From CAYPTB01 sp964413535 (GTDB lineage Bacteria > Planctomycetota > UBA1135 > GCA-002686595), in contig CAYPTB010000063.1 in NCBI GenBank assembly GCA_964413535.1, positions 50,084 through 114,083 on the forward strand: a stretch of DNA of 64,000 bases, read 5' to 3'. Position 1 is the stretch's first letter. The number at the start of each line of letters is the position of its first letter. Positions 40,711-49,083 of this stretch are shown one piece after another. The notes below the pieces were generated by a model. It was not told the origin of the DNA, made no database searches, and worked only from the letters and a program-made list of their open reading frames with translations. Position numbers and translations under genes: made by a program.

Positions 40711-42378
40711 CTAGCTCAGCCTTTGCTCAACCCGTGTGATCCCCGAGGTTAGGCGCGATACGGGTCCCTTCATTATCCCCAACGAGGGCACGGATGCCGC
40801 TTGGGGCGGATAGCAGCCAAGAACCCGCGACTTCTCGCCGGTCTCGACTCGGAGCCAGTCCCCTCGGCGAAGATTCACGCCAACGACGTCCGGAATTTCC
40901 AATCGACGAGTCAAGGACGCGTGCCCAACGTGTACTACCCCGGAGCGAACATCCGTGACTTCGAAGAATTCGGGTTCCGGATCGCTAGGTTTCCGTTCGA
41001 GGTAACGTCGCGCCTCGACGAGCCTGGGAACCGATTCTTGGAGAATTGCTAGCGTACTTCCGAACGATTCGCCCAGGTCGAGACCATGGTTGTCGTCGGC
41101 CCAGCGACAGAAGACTCCAAGCACACGCAGTATCGCCTGTGCCTCGAGCGGTCCATCCAGATTCCCTCGGTCGAGGAGCCAACACGCGGAAAACTCGAGG
41201 AGATGCTCTGCGCCAAGTTCCTCGAAGACCCCGATTGGCGCGCAAAAGATGCTCAGTTTGCGAAGCAGTCCTAAGTCGTCAGAACCCTTTGGACTTGCCC
41301 GGCTTTTCTCCCAGATGAACTCCTCGACCATGGCCCCGACGACGCCCGGAAAGTCAGGAGCAGGTGTAACGTCTTGGTCCACCTCCGGGCCATCCATGCC
41401 AAGATCGCGCTCTAGCTTGTCGAAGAGCAAGTCGAGGTCTCCGCCTGCGGCACGCGCACGGTCGAACTCGGCTAGCGCCTCGCGTGTGTCGGTAAGGGAA
41501 TGAGCTTCATCACGGGCGTGACCCGCAGTCGACATCGATGACCACGCGTCCAACAGGAGGCGTCGCGCCTCCTCCAGGTCCAAGTCGCTGTGAAATGCGA
41601 GGTCGGAGAGGACTCTGCCAAGCGCGTCCTCTACTCCGGGGAGGCGCATCGAGTCATCGAAGGGGGCTGCTCGCAATTCGGAAAGGAGAGCGGCACAACG
41701 CCCTGCGTCCACGGAATTCTTCGCCAACCAGGCGGCGACCCTGACGAGTGACGGGTCGACGTTGTCTGAGGACTCCTCGAGCGGCAGCGGAAAGAACGTT
41801 GCTTCGAGAGTCGACTGGGAGAGATGGGGCGTGCCTCGGCGACTCTCGCGGGCCGCCTCGATGTCTGCACGAACCGCATCGATGACGCCTGGATCCCGTA
41901 GGCACAGCACAGCCGGCGAGGATTGATAGGATCCATTCTTGGTGGCGTAGAGCCGACCGATGAGCAGATTACCATCCGCGAGGTCCACGTTTCGGGCACC
42001 TTCTGCGAGGGGGTACTCGACTCCCGAGGCCAAATCCCGCAGCCATGCGCCGACCTCGTTCACCTCGGTTACCTCGTACACGCCGGCAACCGATTCTTGC
42101 AGAGCCAGCGCAAAGGATCTCATGTCTCCATCGGCCCGTTCTAGAAAGGTTGCGAGCAGCTCTTCCCCCATCACACATTGATGGTCGTCGAAGTAGCGCT
42201 CGACTAGAAACCACTCGATGTGACGAAGCTCAGCACCCGAATCGGCCGACTGACCAGGGCTACGGAAGAAGTCGGCTCGGCTCAGAGTCAACTGATGCGA
42301 CAACGCCGTGTCCTCGCGGATCAGTTTCCGGAACAATGCGAGCCCGCTCTCGATCGTGCTGTGCGTGAGGTCGGTCAT
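40711..42378 (-). CDS. Unrecognised 555-residue acidic protein
   Basis: I do not recognise a family. The sequence is acidic and largely helical, with no signal peptide, membrane segment or catalytic motif. The C-terminal 100 residues (FFEVTDVRSGVVHVGHASLT onward, then VVGVNLRRGDWLRVETGEKS) are beta-rich and resemble a small OB- or SH3-like fold of the sort found at the end of some SEC-C/UPF0149-type proteins. The codon pattern matches a real gene. It lies between a MaoC-like gene and the cytochrome-phosphatase gene, with gaps of 169 and 154 bp, so it is probably transcribed alone. Confidence 0.6.
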   Translation of the reverse strand: MTDLTHSTIESGLALFRKLIREDTALSHQLTLSRADFFRSPGQSADSGAELRHIEWFLVERYFDDHQCVMGEELLATFLERADGDMRSFALALQESVAGVYEVTEVNEVGAWLRDLASGVEYPLAEGARNVDLADGNLLIGRLYATKNGSYQSSPAVLCLRDPGVIDAVRADIEAARESRRGTPHLSQSTLEATFFPLPLEESSDNVDPSLVRVAAWLAKNSVDAGRCAALLSELRAAPFDDSMRLPGVEDALGRVLSDLAFHSDLDLEEARRLLLDAWSSMSTAGHARDEAHSLTDTREALAEFDRARAAGGDLDLLFDKLERDLGMDGPEVDQDVTPAPDFPGVVGAMVEEFIWEKSRASPKGSDDLGLLRKLSIFCAPIGVFEELGAEHLLEFSACWLLDRGNLDGPLEAQAILRVLGVFCRWADDNHGLDLGESFGSTLAILQESVPRLVEARRYLERKPSDPEPEFFEVTDVRSGVVHVGHASLTRRLEIPDVVGVNLRRGDWLRVETGEKSRVLGCYPPQAASVPSLGIMKGPVSRLTSGITRVEQRLS

Positions 42379-42532
42379 GGAATCGGTGATTCTATACGAT
42401 CGAACGGGTTGTCCTGCGCCTCATGCGTCCCTCCTCTACTCGAGCAATCCGGGGGACGGGGTTGTGCGATGCCTTTCGAGCCGCGGCGTTGCCGCTGGTA
42501 ACTGGTAATAGGGAGCGACCCCCAACGGCAGC

Positions 42533-44728
42533 TCACTGGTCGGGGACGACGGCCGGGGAGGCGATCGGGGACTCTGATATGTCGACCAGCCCATCGAAGA
42601 CGCTCCTAAGATGAGGATGGCTCGCTACGAACTCCAGCGCGAGTTCCGTGGCAGCTCCGATGCGATTCTGCGCGACCAAGACCTCGACGATGAGACGAAC
42701 ATACGAGGTATTCGCGGGATCGAGTGAGTAAGCCTCGCGCGCTGCCTCGAAAGCGCGGTCGTTGTCGCTTCCTATCAGTGAGCGCGCGTAGCCAGCCCAA
42801 CCCCGAGCGCTTCCAGAATCGCTTTCGACCACGAAGCGAAAGTGTCGAAGTGCTTCCTCGCCTCGTCCTGCCTCGAGCAGGCGCTCGCCCAGAACGGTAT
42901 GGGCCTCCGCGCTAAGTGGGCGCTGTTCGCACCACATCTCGGCAGCCTTCAGGCTCTTTTCTTTTAGGTCGGCCTTGCGATAGGCGTCCGAGACGAGCCA
43001 CCACCGCGGACTTTCGGCGTTGGCCAAGAGGTCACCGGCCTGGGCAGCGGCCAAGCGCATAGCCGGAGTCCGCTCCGACGGCTGCTCCAACGGGGGACAA
43101 GCTGCGCGCGAGACTCTCTCCATGCTCTTCTCGTCGAAGTGGGGATCGTGCTCGGACGTGTGGCATACCTTGCACGTGTTCAAGTCCACGGACAGGAGGG
43201 ATCCCGGATCGAGGTAGCTCGTTCCACCTAGGACGTGCGCTCCAGTAGGACCGTGGCAAGCTGCGCACTGCACGTTCTCGAACGCCTGGTGTCGGCCGGG
43301 CCTGAGGAAGCCGCCTGACATTCCCCAACCGACGGTGTGACACGGGAAGCACTCGGCGTCCACTTCCTGCTGGGTGATCTCGAGAGCCGTGATCGCAAAG
43401 CTGTGGCGTGTCGCCTTCCAGAACTCGACCTGATGGGGATGACAGGCGACGCAGCCTTCCGGTCCAACGAAGATTGGACTCTTCCGATCCGCCCCGCCAG
43501 GAGCGCGCGAGGTCCACATCTCGTGCACAGCGGCGTGGTAACGGTTCACGGCGTTCAGCGCGATCTCGCTGCGGCGGATGTCGCGATGCATTGGAACTTG
43601 CACGTGTGCGAAGCGATTCACCGAAGGTATCGGAGGCAGTTCGTCGCGCGCCCGATGCGCGATTTCGAGCAAAGCGATCTTGTCTTCCAGGAGGCGTGGA
43701 TACGTCGCAGGGTCGTGAGCGAGTTCGCGTCTGACGATACCCTCATGCTCGTGTCTCTGGAGATCTACAGCCAACGCAGCGTCGATGTTGGCGGATACGT
43801 CGGTTAGCGCTCCGTTCCCATGCTTCTCGCGCGCCGAACCGGTCTTGAAGTAGGCAGCCTCGTCGTTCCACCACCACTCGACGCGATCGACGCGCGAACC
43901 GCGAACGAGGGAGACGAGCACGGGAGTCTTCCCGACGACGACGTGATACTGTTCGGCTGATCCAAAGTGACCTCCGAAGACGAGATCGATCTGTGGAGAG
44001 CTTTTTGCCAGCTTCTTGTTGAAGTCGAATCCGAGGTGCGAGGCGCACAGGATCATGTCGGTCTTCGGGAGGAGCTCGTCGACGATCTCCCTGCCTCGGT
44101 CTTGCCAGTTCTGCAGGACAAGACCTCGCTTCTCGATCTCGCGTTGCACGTCGACCGCTTTGGCGTCCTTGGCCTTGGGCTCCATCAACCGCGGGGCAAG
44201 CAGGCTGAAGATGCCGATCCGTTTTCCTCCTCGCTCGACGATCGCATAACTCGGGAAGGGTTGGTTTCCCTGTGCATCGACCAGATTTCCGCACAGGAAC
44301 GGAACGCCATGCCGCTGCGAGAGATCCTGGATCGCCTCGACACCGAGCAGCAGGAGATCCATCTCCCCCACCGCAATGGCCGAACAGCCGATGCTCGCCC
44401 AGGTGGACACGAAGGCCTCGGCCTTGTGCGGAAGCTGGTCGATGACCGATTTCTCTAGGTCGAGCTGCTCGCCGACGAGGTCGCCCGTGTCGACGAAGAG
44501 CGACGCGGGGTTCTTCTCGAGTTCGTCCTCCACGTACGCCGCGAGGCGGTCGATCCCGCCTATCTGGCCGGCGACGCATCCGCAAGGCTCGACGTAGCCA
44601 TTGACCGTGCCCGTGAAGAGCAAGAGAAGGTCGGCGGGCTCGCCTTGCGCGTCCGGTCCGCAGGAGACCACGACGAAGAGCCCGAGCGCTAGGGCGGCAG
44701 ACTGGAGGGAACGGTTGGGGCGCGACAT
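42533..44728 (-). CDS. Lipoprotein fusing a metallophosphatase-like domain, a four-haem cytochrome c554-like domain and TPR-like helices
   Basis: The protein has 731 residues from the ATG at 44728, with a signal peptide and lipobox VVSC ending at Cys23. Residues 33-330 resemble the 5'-nucleotidase/calcineurin-like fold (DTGDLV at 80-85, ASHLGF at 229-234, FGGHFG at 251-256). The canonical NDxHG is replaced by GTVNG and GNHE by GEMD, and a CGC motif occurs at 49-51. Four CxxCH haem sites follow: 426-430, 460-464, 488-492 and 519-523, as in cytochrome c554-like proteins. Residues 560-710 are TPR-like helices. It is predicted to be a membrane-tethered periplasmic electron-transfer protein. The substrate is unknown. 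Confidence 0.85.
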   Translation of the reverse strand: MSRPNRSLQSAALALGLFVVVSCGPDAQGEPADLLLLFTGTVNGYVEPCGCVAGQIGGIDRLAAYVEDELEKNPASLFVDTGDLVGEQLDLEKSVIDQLPHKAEAFVSTWASIGCSAIAVGEMDLLLLGVEAIQDLSQRHGVPFLCGNLVDAQGNQPFPSYAIVERGGKRIGIFSLLAPRLMEPKAKDAKAVDVQREIEKRGLVLQNWQDRGREIVDELLPKTDMILCASHLGFDFNKKLAKSSPQIDLVFGGHFGSAEQYHVVVGKTPVLVSLVRGSRVDRVEWWWNDEAAYFKTGSAREKHGNGALTDVSANIDAALAVDLQRHEHEGIVRRELAHDPATYPRLLEDKIALLEIAHRARDELPPIPSVNRFAHVQVPMHRDIRRSEIALNAVNRYHAAVHEMWTSRAPGGADRKSPIFVGPEGCVACHPHQVEFWKATRHSFAITALEITQQEVDAECFPCHTVGWGMSGGFLRPGRHQAFENVQCAACHGPTGAHVLGGTSYLDPGSLLSVDLNTCKVCHTSEHDPHFDEKSMERVSRAACPPLEQPSERTPAMRLAAAQAGDLLANAESPRWWLVSDAYRKADLKEKSLKAAEMWCEQRPLSAEAHTVLGERLLEAGRGEEALRHFRFVVESDSGSARGWAGYARSLIGSDNDRAFEAAREAYSLDPANTSYVRLIVEVLVAQNRIGAATELALEFVASHPHLRSVFDGLVDISESPIASPAVVPDQ

Positions 44729-44897
44729 GACTGGGGGCCGTGGGGGGAAGGTGGTGATTCGGGCCGGCATCGCGGAGAGTACCAGTACGCCTCGGATCCC
44801 GAGGTCACGAGTCGCGTCGGACGTTTTCCTCCCTGGGGAAGCGGCCCTGAACGCTTGCGGCCCCGCCCCTGTACCGTCTATTCTCTCCGTCTGACAA
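44729..44897. other. Divergent intergenic region upstream of the riboswitch
   Basis: This stretch separates the start of the cytochrome-phosphatase gene from the riboswitch and must hold promoters for both directions. I see no clear -35/-10 pair, repeat or reading frame that I would defend. Confidence 0.4.
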
Positions 44898-45075
44898 TGA
44901 GTTGAAGCGCGCTCGCGCGGGGAAGCAGGTGCCCATTCCTGCACGGTCCCGCCACTGTGAGTCGCTCGCCGCCGCCCGACGCTCCCTTCCCGGGAGCAGG
45001 CCACTGGGAGTTCCCCTCCTGGGAAGGCCGAGGCCATGCGGCCCAAACGACGAGTCAGGATATCTGCGCGGCGTG
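44898..45075 (+). promoter_or_regulatory. Cobalamin (adenosylcobalamin-class) riboswitch
   Basis: The conserved cobalamin aptamer elements occur in the right order and spacing: GGGGAAGCAGGTG (44928-44940 region), ATTCCTGCACGGTCCCGCC then ACTGTGAG, the GCCACTGGGAG block near 45000-45010, TGGGAAGGCCGAGG near 45019-45032, and the terminal B12 box GACGAGTCAGGATATCTGCG near 45049-45068. The B12 box differs from the common AGCCAGGAGACCTGC form at a few bases. About 125 nt lie between the aptamer and the ATG at 45199, enough for an expression platform that could hide the ribosome site (ggaggt at 45185-45190). By the family's usual behaviour, high cobalamin should lower expression of the two downstream secreted proteins. 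Confidence 0.93.
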
Positions 45076-45198
45076 CTGGGACTGCCGGACCTCGGGACAA
45101 AGGTCGGGACCCCCTCGTCAAGTGCGCGAGGTCGGCTCCCCGGCGTTGCATCGTCGTCCGGACCCTTCGACGTGGATTCGAACCGGAGGTCCTTTTCG

Positions 45199-46497
45199 AT
45201 GCGATCGCAACCTCAATCCTGGCTGGCCTTGGCCCTAGCCCTCTCGTCCCCCGCCGCCGCGGATGGCCCGGCACCGGGCTTCTCTTCCAACCCGCTTCCC
45301 TTCTCCCCACCGGTATTCGGGGTGAGCGCAACCTTCGACGGCGGGGACGTGCTCACCTTCGACGGGGAGGTGATGGAGCGTGTGACGGTCGATGGGACAC
45401 GCGTTCAGACCTACGGCACGCTGGCGTCGCCCGTTTTCGCTTCCTTCGCCGTCATCGCTCCCGACGAGAGCTTCGCCGTCGTGGGTGAGAGCTCGACGGG
45501 CGTGCTCTACCGCATCGACCTTGCTTCGGGGAGCGTGAGCCCTCTCACGTCCCTGACCTCGAACTACGACGCCGTGATCGATGCCTCGGGATCGATCTAC
45601 GTGTCGGCCGGGACCATGCCCGGCATGAACGATCTCTTCCGCGTGGACTCGACGACCGGGGACGTGGATCACGTCGCGCAAGTGCCGGGTTTCTCGGGCC
45701 CGGTCGACTTGGACGCGACGGGCAACCTGTTCCTCGGTATCGCCCAGTTCCCCAACCGAATCGTGCGCTACAGCCCCGCACAACTCGCCGGTGGCAGCCT
45801 GCTGTCGGAAGCGGACGGCGTCCTCGTCACCACGGGCTGGAACGGAATTTCCTATCTGCTCATCGATCAGGAGACGGACAACTTGTTCGTCGTGGAGAGC
45901 GACTTCGTCAACTTCACGGACCCGCCCGTCGTCTACCGCGCCCTGTCGGGGAAGGCCTTCTCCGAAGCCGTGTTCGTGGCCCCCGATTCGCTGTTCTCGT
46001 TCGGAAAGCTCGAGCTCGAAACGGATGCCAGTCATCCCGCCATCTTCCGTGCCTTTCAGCCAGAGTTGGGAGGGCGATTGACCGTACCGGTGACGGACTT
46101 CGGCGCCTTCGCTTCCGAGCGGGTCAGCATCCAACCGAGGCGTCCGACGGCCCAGGTCAGCGGCCCCGGAACGGGTCCGGGCAACAGTGGCCCCATCGAG
46201 TACACCGTCGAGGGTGCCTTTCCCGGCGGCGCCATCCTGCTCGGCTTCGGGCTCGCATCGACCCTCGATCCGGTCGAGTCCGCCTACATCATCCATCCCG
46301 ACGTCCCCCCCATCTTCTGGGGGCTCAATGCGGGCCAGCACAAGTTCGTGCAGTTGCGTCTCGCCGTCGATGCGGGCGGAAAGGCGACGTTCACGGTCTT
46401 CAACCCGGGCTTCTACGGAGCGTTCATCGCCTTCCAGTCGGGGCTCACCGATTCGAACCTCGAGATAGTCGGTTCGGCGCCGAGCGTCGTGTTGTAG
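45199..46497 (+). CDS. Secreted beta-propeller-like protein under cobalamin riboswitch control (paralogue 1)
   Basis: The protein has 432 residues with a signal peptide at 1-22 (SWLALALALSSPAAA). Residues 25-310 contain repeated beta-blade segments of the NHL/SMP-30 type: SFAVVGESSTGVLYRIDLAS, AVIDASGSIYVSAGT and DLDATGNLFLGIAQFPNRIV. The C-terminal 115 residues form a separate beta-sandwich-like domain ending in SVVL. The ATG at 45199 is preceded by a good ribosome site at nine bases. It lies directly behind a cobalamin riboswitch and 9 bp before a paralogue, so the pair is one transcription unit. A role in cobalamin capture or in a cobalamin-sparing surface process is an inference; no known B12-binding motif was seen. 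Confidence 0.82.
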   Translation: MRSQPQSWLALALALSSPAAADGPAPGFSSNPLPFSPPVFGVSATFDGGDVLTFDGEVMERVTVDGTRVQTYGTLASPVFASFAVIAPDESFAVVGESSTGVLYRIDLASGSVSPLTSLTSNYDAVIDASGSIYVSAGTMPGMNDLFRVDSTTGDVDHVAQVPGFSGPVDLDATGNLFLGIAQFPNRIVRYSPAQLAGGSLLSEADGVLVTTGWNGISYLLIDQETDNLFVVESDFVNFTDPPVVYRALSGKAFSEAVFVAPDSLFSFGKLELETDASHPAIFRAFQPELGGRLTVPVTDFGAFASERVSIQPRRPTAQVSGPGTGPGNSGPIEYTVEGAFPGGAILLGFGLASTLDPVESAYIIHPDVPPIFWGLNAGQHKFVQLRLAVDAGGKATFTVFNPGFYGAFIAFQSGLTDSNLEIVGSAPSVVL

Positions 46498-46506
46498 GGC
46501 AAGCAC

Positions 46507-47847
46507 ATGCAGCGCCTCGCAATGCTTGCCCTGCTGGCGGTCGCGCTCTCCGTGAGCGCGACCGCGGATACGCCGGCGCCCGGCTTCCAGGTCTCGGCCC
46601 TCGCGGCATCACCGGACATCAACATCGACCCCTTCGGGTTCGGGTTCGACGTGCACGGCATCGGGATCGAGCTGTCGAACGGCGATTTCGTCGGATTCGA
46701 CGGAACGGCCATCACTCGGCGTTCCGCTGACGGTTCGCTCACGACCGTGTACCACACGCTCCAGACGCCGGCTTTTCCATCGCTCGTCGCCGTCGATCCC
46801 ACGGAGACCTTCTTCGTCGTGGGCGAGAGCTCCTTCGGTGATATCTATCACGTCGAACTCCTTTCGGGAGCCGTCTCCCTCCTCGCCAACGTCAGGTTCA
46901 ACTACGACGGAGCCTTCGACGCGAACGGCGACTTCTACGTGTCGCATGGAGCGTTCGTAACGGGGAACGGCAACTCGGTGTCCAAGATCGACCTTTCGAC
47001 GGGCAGTCCCGAGCTCGTGGCCGAAGTGTCCGGACCGTCCGGACCCCTCGAGTTCGACGAAGCAGGGAACCTGTACCTCGGGCTCATCGACCAGACTTTC
47101 ACTCCCGGGGGCTGTCGAGTCGTGCGATTCGACGCCACTCAGGTGCAAGGTACAGCGCTCCTCGATGAGGACAGCGCGATACCGTTCTCGACCGGTTGGG
47201 ACAACCTCGCATTCTTCGCCTACGACTCGGAGAGCGACAAGCTCTTCCTGGTCGAGAACGACGGGATCGGGCCACCGGAGATCTATCGCGTGGGGCCGAC
47301 CAAGAAGGCCTCTCAACCCGTCGCAGCAGGTCCCACGGGGACCTTCATCGGCCACCCTCGGATCGGTCTCCATCCAGGACCATCGACCTTCACCGCGTTC
47401 CAGCCTGCGGATGGAGGGACGCTTCGTTACAGCCTTGGCAACTTCCTCGCAGGGACGCTCGATCGCTTTGAAGCCCGTCCCCTGCGCCCGGTCACGTTCG
47501 TGGAAGGTCCCGGCATCACGGGGTTCGGCCCTGTCACCCTCGGCGTCTCGGGCGCACGTCCCGGCGAGACGGTCATGTTCTGGTACAGGGACAGCATGTT
47601 CTTGAAACCCGTGGAGAAGGTGTTCTTTTTCCCCGATCTTCCACCGCTCTTCTGGGGCTTCGGCAATGCCTTCTCGAAGGGCATTCCGTTCTTCTTCCCC
47701 GTGGACGACGACGGCCGAGGCGGCTTCTCCTTCTTCAACCCGGGCATGTCACCTGGCCTGCTGGGCTTCCAGGGGGTGTTGACCCACATCGATGTGCCCG
47801 CTGCGAAAGTCATCGTCGAAGGAACAGCCACCGCGGTCGTCCTGTGA
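46507..47847 (+). CDS. Secreted beta-propeller-like protein (paralogue 2)
   Basis: The 446-residue protein has a signal peptide at 1-21 (RLAMLALLAVALSVSATA). It aligns by eye with the preceding gene along its whole length: FFVVGESSFGDIYHVELLSG, AFDANGDFYVSHGA, EFDEAGNLYLGLIDQTF, then a C-terminal domain containing PDLPPLFWGFG and ending in AVVL, where paralogue 1 has PDVPPIFWGLN and SVVL. The pair arose by tandem duplication. The start lies 9 bp after the previous stop, so it should also be under riboswitch control. A probable terminator follows at 47879. The function is unknown. Confidence 0.8.
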   Translation: MQRLAMLALLAVALSVSATADTPAPGFQVSALAASPDINIDPFGFGFDVHGIGIELSNGDFVGFDGTAITRRSADGSLTTVYHTLQTPAFPSLVAVDPTETFFVVGESSFGDIYHVELLSGAVSLLANVRFNYDGAFDANGDFYVSHGAFVTGNGNSVSKIDLSTGSPELVAEVSGPSGPLEFDEAGNLYLGLIDQTFTPGGCRVVRFDATQVQGTALLDEDSAIPFSTGWDNLAFFAYDSESDKLFLVENDGIGPPEIYRVGPTKKASQPVAAGPTGTFIGHPRIGLHPGPSTFTAFQPADGGTLRYSLGNFLAGTLDRFEARPLRPVTFVEGPGITGFGPVTLGVSGARPGETVMFWYRDSMFLKPVEKVFFFPDLPPLFWGFGNAFSKGIPFFFPVDDDGRGGFSFFNPGMSPGLLGFQGVLTHIDVPAAKVIVEGTATAVVL

Positions 47848-47878
47848 GTCCCCACCGGCTGCGCTGACCTTGGGCCGC

Positions 47879-47898
47879 GCCTAGCAGGGCTGCTAGGC
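47879..47898. terminator. Hairpin between convergent genes
   Basis: A perfect 9-bp stem (gcctagcag with ctgctaggc, two unpaired bases at the tip) lies 31 bp past the stop of the second beta-propeller gene and before the convergent nfu-like gene. A moderately T-rich stretch (ctccttgtttcccc) follows on the plus strand. It probably ends the plus-strand unit and may act in both directions. Confidence 0.6.
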
Positions 47899-47961
47899 AA
47901 TCGCTCTCCTTGTTTCCCCACTAGAGCAGGTGCTCGGGCGCCACCGATGCTCGCCTGACTC

Positions 47962-48261
47962 TCAGAGCGCGCGGACTTCGCTCACCCACGCGAGACGCTC
48001 GCGCAGTGTCGGTTCGAGGGCTTCCTGCAGCGTCGTCGCCCTGGCGTGGCACGAGCGACAGGCCCCCGAGAATCGAATGGAGACCCGGCCGCAACTCGAG
48101 ACCTCGACGAGCGTCACGTCGCCGCCGTCGAGAGCGAGTAGCGGCCGCAGATCGGCGAGTGTCCGCTCGACCGCTTCGACCCGCGCTGGATCACCGATCG
48201 CCGCACCCGTCGATCCTGCGCCCAGGCCGAGCGCACGTCGGAGGTTGTCCAGGAGGTTCAT
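47962..48261 (-). CDS. NFU-type (NifU C-terminal domain) Fe-S scaffold protein
   Basis: The 99-residue protein contains VERTLADLRPLLALDGGDVT followed by FSGACRSCHARATTLQEALE. This is the NifU C-terminal/NFU domain with its CxxC cluster ligands (CRSC). These proteins carry a transient 4Fe-4S cluster to target apoproteins such as SDH or radical-SAM enzymes. The N-terminal 25 residues are a short helical extension. It lies downstream of an unrecognised gene, separated by 69 bp. Confidence 0.85.
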   Translation of the reverse strand: MNLLDNLRRALGLGAGSTGAAIGDPARVEAVERTLADLRPLLALDGGDVTLVEVSSCGRVSIRFSGACRSCHARATTLQEALEPTLRERLAWVSEVRAL

Positions 48262-48330
48262 TCCATCGATCTCGGTTGGGCGAATGCGAGCGTCCCCTCA
48301 TCCAGCTCGGAAGCGACGAATGCATACCAG

Positions 48331-48945
48331 CTAGCGAAGGACCCGAGGCACCTGATAGGCCAGCGCGAATCCCTTCTCGACGTCTTGGAATCGCGTTCCT
48401 TCGATCGCCACCTCGATCGCACGACCCAGGTGACGGACCTCGCGATCGACGCGGCACTGGCAAGCAAACACCAGTTTCCTGGACTCATGCTCGAGGGACC
48501 AGGCGCTGGACGAGCCGCTGAGAGCGGCCTGATAGAGCAGGTTGGCGCACGCCCACGGGATCCTCCAACCCGCCTCCGCGCTGCGCAGCAGCGGGACGGG
48601 GGCACGCGCTCTTGGAAGACGGATGTCGCGTGCAGCGAGCACCGCCCCCACGCACTCGAAGAGCCAACGAGCTCCGCGGCCCTCCTGCCGCTCGAGCAAG
48701 AGGTCCCCTCCTCCCGATGCCGACAGGACCCCCAAGATCCAGCCGAGTCGCTGCGCTCGTTCGAGCAGGACCTCGATTGCGGTAGACGATGGAATCCCGC
48801 CGGCTGCAAGCTCGGAGGACGCCTCGACCAAGGCACCATGCGTTCGGCGTACTTCGTCGAGCACGCTTCCATGCAGCGCCCCATGGAGGGGTCCTTTCGG
48901 CCAAGGCTCGCTCGACGCCGTGACCGAACCCAGACCGCTTCTCAC
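48331..48945 (-). CDS. Unrecognised protein directly downstream of tRNA-Leu
   Basis: The protein has 204 residues from the GTG at 48945; the open frame runs on through the tRNA gene, so any earlier start is artefactual. The sequence is mixed alpha/beta, with a hydrophobic-glycine segment (ERAQRLGWILGVLSASGGGD) and a Cys pair in KLVFACQCRVDREV. No family was recognised, and there is no signal peptide or membrane segment. Its start lies only 6 nt from the tRNA 3' end, so the two share a transcript unless an internal promoter exists. The start is uncertain. Confidence 0.5.
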   Translation of the reverse strand: MRSGLGSVTASSEPWPKGPLHGALHGSVLDEVRRTHGALVEASSELAAGGIPSSTAIEVLLERAQRLGWILGVLSASGGGDLLLERQEGRGARWLFECVGAVLAARDIRLPRARAPVPLLRSAEAGWRIPWACANLLYQAALSGSSSAWSLEHESRKLVFACQCRVDREVRHLGRAIEVAIEGTRFQDVEKGFALAYQVPRVLR

Positions 48946-48951
48946 GGCAGG

Positions 48952-49034
<83 letters not shown>

Positions 49035-49083
49035 GCTCCCCCAACATGCCTCGAAGCACGTGTCGAAGGCAAGTCCAGGCAGT

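Noticed and set aside
45235..46506. A 423-codon minus-strand open frame over the first beta-propeller gene
   Set aside because: The plus frame has a signal peptide, a full-length paralogue next door and a riboswitch. The minus frame is Arg/Glu/Asp-rich shadow sequence.
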